Origin: Mycobacterium paraffinicum
GTDB taxonomy: Bacteria; Actinomycetota; Actinomycetes; Mycobacteriales; Mycobacteriaceae
Assembly: GCF_001907675.1 (NCBI RefSeq)
Contig: NZ_MPNT01000019.1
Coordinates: 1 to 64,000, forward strand
DNA length: 64,000 nucleotides
Direction of reading: 5' to 3'
The notes under the pieces were generated by a model that saw only the letters and a list, made by a program, of their open reading frames with translations, made no database searches and was not told where the DNA came from. The position numbers were made by a program, and so were the translations under genes. Position 1 is the first letter of the stretch, and the number at the start of each line of letters is the position of its first letter. Below, one piece after another: positions 62,125-64,000 of the stretch.

Positions 62125-64000
62125 TCAGTCATCGGTGATGCCGATTTCTGGAGATTGTTGCTTGGCGTGGGGGCCGCGTTCGCGAAGCCAGGTGGCCTCA
62201 AGGTGTCGCTGGTAGGCGGCGTGGATGGTGGCGTGGAGCTGGGCGGCGCGTGCGAGGCTGTCGCGCAGTCGCTCGTCGAGTATGGCTGGGTGCAGGCGCC
62301 CTGCCTGGGTGAGCGCGGGGTCGAGGTCGGGCGGGGTCCCGCGGTTGATGACAGCCGACGTTGGGGGCGCGCCGATGGTTGTCGTCCAGGGTAATTCGGT
62401 GGCGACGAGTCGCAGGAGCCGCTGGGCAGGCTTGGGTGGCCACGTTTGGCCGGTCGTGTCGAGCAGGACAAGGCCGGACTGGTTGGCCGCGGCGTGTTCG
62501 GCGAGGTCGGCGATTATTGCAGGGTCGGCGCTGGCGGCGTCGTCGATGATGATGAGACTGCCGGGGGGTAACGGCGACTGCGACTTTTTGTTGGTGATGG
62601 TGGCGTGGGTTTCGGTGATGGTGGCAGCGGTGTCGGCGAGCTCGTTGGTCACGGCGTCCTCGGCTTGTTCGCGAGTAGGGCTGCACCACAGGATCTTTCG
62701 TTCGGAGGCTGCAGCCGCGCTGTGCAGGGTGTGCAGGGCGGCGCGGCGCTCGGGCGAGGGTTGGGCGTGCACGACCGTGACGGCGAAGGGCAGCCTTGCG
62801 GTGCTGGTGATGGCGGCGGCTATGGCGGGGGAGAGGTCGGCGGCGGCACTGTTGGCAAGGCTGAGGGGGCGGTGCGGTTGGAAGCGGCTGGCGGCTTCGA
62901 GCACGCGTAGCTCGATGGCCAGTTGGCCGAGTTGGGCGGTGATGTGCTCGGCCGAACGGGTTTCGGCGGCCGCGAACGCGGCGGCGGCAGCCAGTTCTGC
63001 GCGGTCAAGGTCACGGCGCAGCTGGCTGGAGCGCCGGCGGGCGGCCAGCACGGCGCGATCGTCTTCGGATCGTGCTTCGGCGATGACGTTGTCGACGTCG
63101 TCACCGCTGATGACGCGGTCCGCGCCGCCGGCGGCCTTTGCACGCGCCGCGAGTGCTTCGCGAAGCGCAGCCTGATAGCGCTCGGCGGGCGCAGTGTCGG
63201 GGAGTGCCATGAGTCGCAGTTGGACATCGAGTTTGGCCGAGGCGATGTCAAGTGGGTCGACGTCAGGTTGAGCCTGCAGCTCGTCGAGCTGGTTGCGCGC
63301 CCAGTCGACATGGCTTAGCGCTGTCTCGTATTCGGCTTCGGCGTCGGCCCATTCGGCGGTCACGTCGTGAACGGCGATCAAGTAGGGGCGGTCGGCGTCG
63401 GCGCGCTGGCGCAGTTCGCGGATGCGCGGGGTGGCTTGGCGCATTGCCGGTCCGTCACCAATTGCGGCGCGGGCATGCAGGGCCTGATGGTCGGCCAGCG
63501 CCTGCTGGTATTGGGTCCGCAAGCTGGTGAGGTCAAGCAGAGCGGCCGGCAGTGGCGGGGGTGCCACGCGGTGGCGGGGGAGGTCGTCGAAGTCCAGGCC
63601 GGCGAGTTCGTCGGCGGTCTCAAGCGGGGTGTTGGTCGGGTCGGGCTCAACGAGTTCGGGGTGCCACGGTTGCGTAGACAGGTCGGTGGCAGGCATGTCA
63701 ATCCTGGTTGCGTGGGGGTCGGGGGGAAGTTGTTCTTCTTCCTCGGGGTGCAGTGGGGGTTGTTCGGGTAGCGGGTGGTCGGCGTGGTCGTGGTGGCCGC
63801 CGATCAGGTCGACGGTGTAGGTGATGGTGCGGGCGTATTGGTAGGCGGGGATGGTGTGGTCGGGGTCGACGTCGGCCAGGTGCTCGGCGGCGACGTGAAG
63901 AAGGTCGGCGGGGGTCCAGCGGGTGGGGTCGGCGGCATTGACAGCTGAGACGAGGCCGGGCCAGGCGGGATCGGCGACGATGGATTGCGCGGTTGCTGAC
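62125..64000 (-). CDS. C-terminal part of a MobF/TrwC-type conjugative relaxase-helicase (continues past the right edge)
   Basis: The minus-strand frame is open from the window edge to the TGA at 62125 (about 624 residues seen). It reads ...WPGLVSAVNAADPTRWTPADLLHVAAEHLADVD..., then an acidic/Pro linker, long charged coiled-coil segments (about 150-380), and a RecD/TraI-like ATPase remnant (KILWCSPTREQAEDAVTNEL, LIIIDDAASADPAIIADLAEHA as Walker B, LVLLDTTGQTWPPKPAQRLL). This order fits the tail of actinobacterial MobF relaxases, which nick oriT and unwind the transferred strand. The N-terminal relaxase and main Walker A are outside the window, so the family call rests on the tail plus context. 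The Met at 63696 is internal. Confidence 0.75.
   Translation of the reverse strand, partial: SATAQSIVADPAWPGLVSAVNAADPTRWTPADLLHVAAEHLADVDPDHTIPAYQYARTITYTVDLIGGHHDHADHPLPEQPPLHPEEEEQLPPDPHATRIDMPATDLSTQPWHPELVEPDPTNTPLETADELAGLDFDDLPRHRVAPPPLPAALLDLTSLRTQYQQALADHQALHARAAIGDGPAMRQATPRIRELRQRADADRPYLIAVHDVTAEWADAEAEYETALSHVDWARNQLDELQAQPDVDPLDIASAKLDVQLRLMALPDTAPAERYQAALREALAARAKAAGGADRVISGDDVDNVIAEARSEDDRAVLAARRRSSQLRRDLDRAELAAAAAFAAAETRSAEHITAQLGQLAIELRVLEAASRFQPHRPLSLANSAAADLSPAIAAAITSTARLPFAVTVVHAQPSPERRAALHTLHSAAAASERKILWCSPTREQAEDAVTNELADTAATITETHATITNKKSQSPLPPGSLIIIDDAASADPAIIADLAEHAAANQSGLVLLDTTGQTWPPKPAQRLLRLVATELPWTTTIGAPPTSAVINRGTPPDLDPALTQAGRLHPAILDERLRDSLARAAQLHATIHAAYQRHLEATWLRERGPHAKQQSPEIGITDD

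Overview
The window is high-GC actinobacterial DNA and almost certainly comes from Mycobacterium. It encodes PE and PPE proteins, Esx-type small proteins and a complete ESX (type VII) secretion core, all of which point to mycobacteria. The layout matches the large conjugative plasmids of slow-growing mycobacteria (the pRAW type), in which a plasmid ESX system and a type IV secretion system (T4SS) lie side by side. No replication initiator was recognised, so the backbone probably continues outside the window. The minus-strand relaxase runs off the right edge.

Left part (1-16.6 kb). A tyrosine integrase and a small excisionase-like protein are on the minus strand. A ParA/ParB partition module follows, with two near-perfect palindromes upstream and one degenerate copy downstream that look like its centromere. 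Next are a secreted NlpC/P60 peptidoglycan hydrolase with a WXG-bearing N-terminal domain, an XRE regulator transcribed divergently from a WhiB-like gene, and a tightly coupled operon. That operon encodes a winged-helix protein, a stand-alone pair of NusA-type KH domains, small unknown proteins and a very large DNA methyltransferase-helicase. The start codon of the last gene appears to have been lost.

Middle part (15.6-43.9 kb). This is the ESX locus. It opens with accessory proteins: WXG-bearing DUF4226-like proteins, and EspC-, EspH-, EspB-, YbaB/EspL- and EspK-like proteins. A MazEF-like toxin-antitoxin pair and the decayed remains of a RelJK-like pair come next. The core is eccB, a split eccC, an XRE regulator, pe, ppe, esxB-like, esxA-like, espG, espI-like, eccD, mycP and eccE. 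Most of these genes overlap by 1-11 bases, as expected for long coupled operons.

Right part (43.9-57.8 kb). Conjugation genes: a DUF2637 membrane protein with an HTH tail, a VirD4-type coupling protein, a small minus-strand cluster with a membrane protein and an XRE regulator, and a T4SS operon (VirB8/TcpC-like, VirB4, VirB6-like). The ESX ATPase gene eccA closes the T4SS operon by a 4-base overlap, tying the two secretion systems together at the transcript level.

Far right (57.8-64 kb). A frameshifted small gene is followed by a self-contained minus-strand operon: a cytoplasmic protein kinase fused to an N-terminal DNA-binding domain, an SF2 helicase and a small Cys/His-rich protein. It has its own promoter flanked by a 9-bp inverted repeat. 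It looks like an accessory defence-type cassette inserted beside the relaxase gene and is the best candidate here for an undescribed system.
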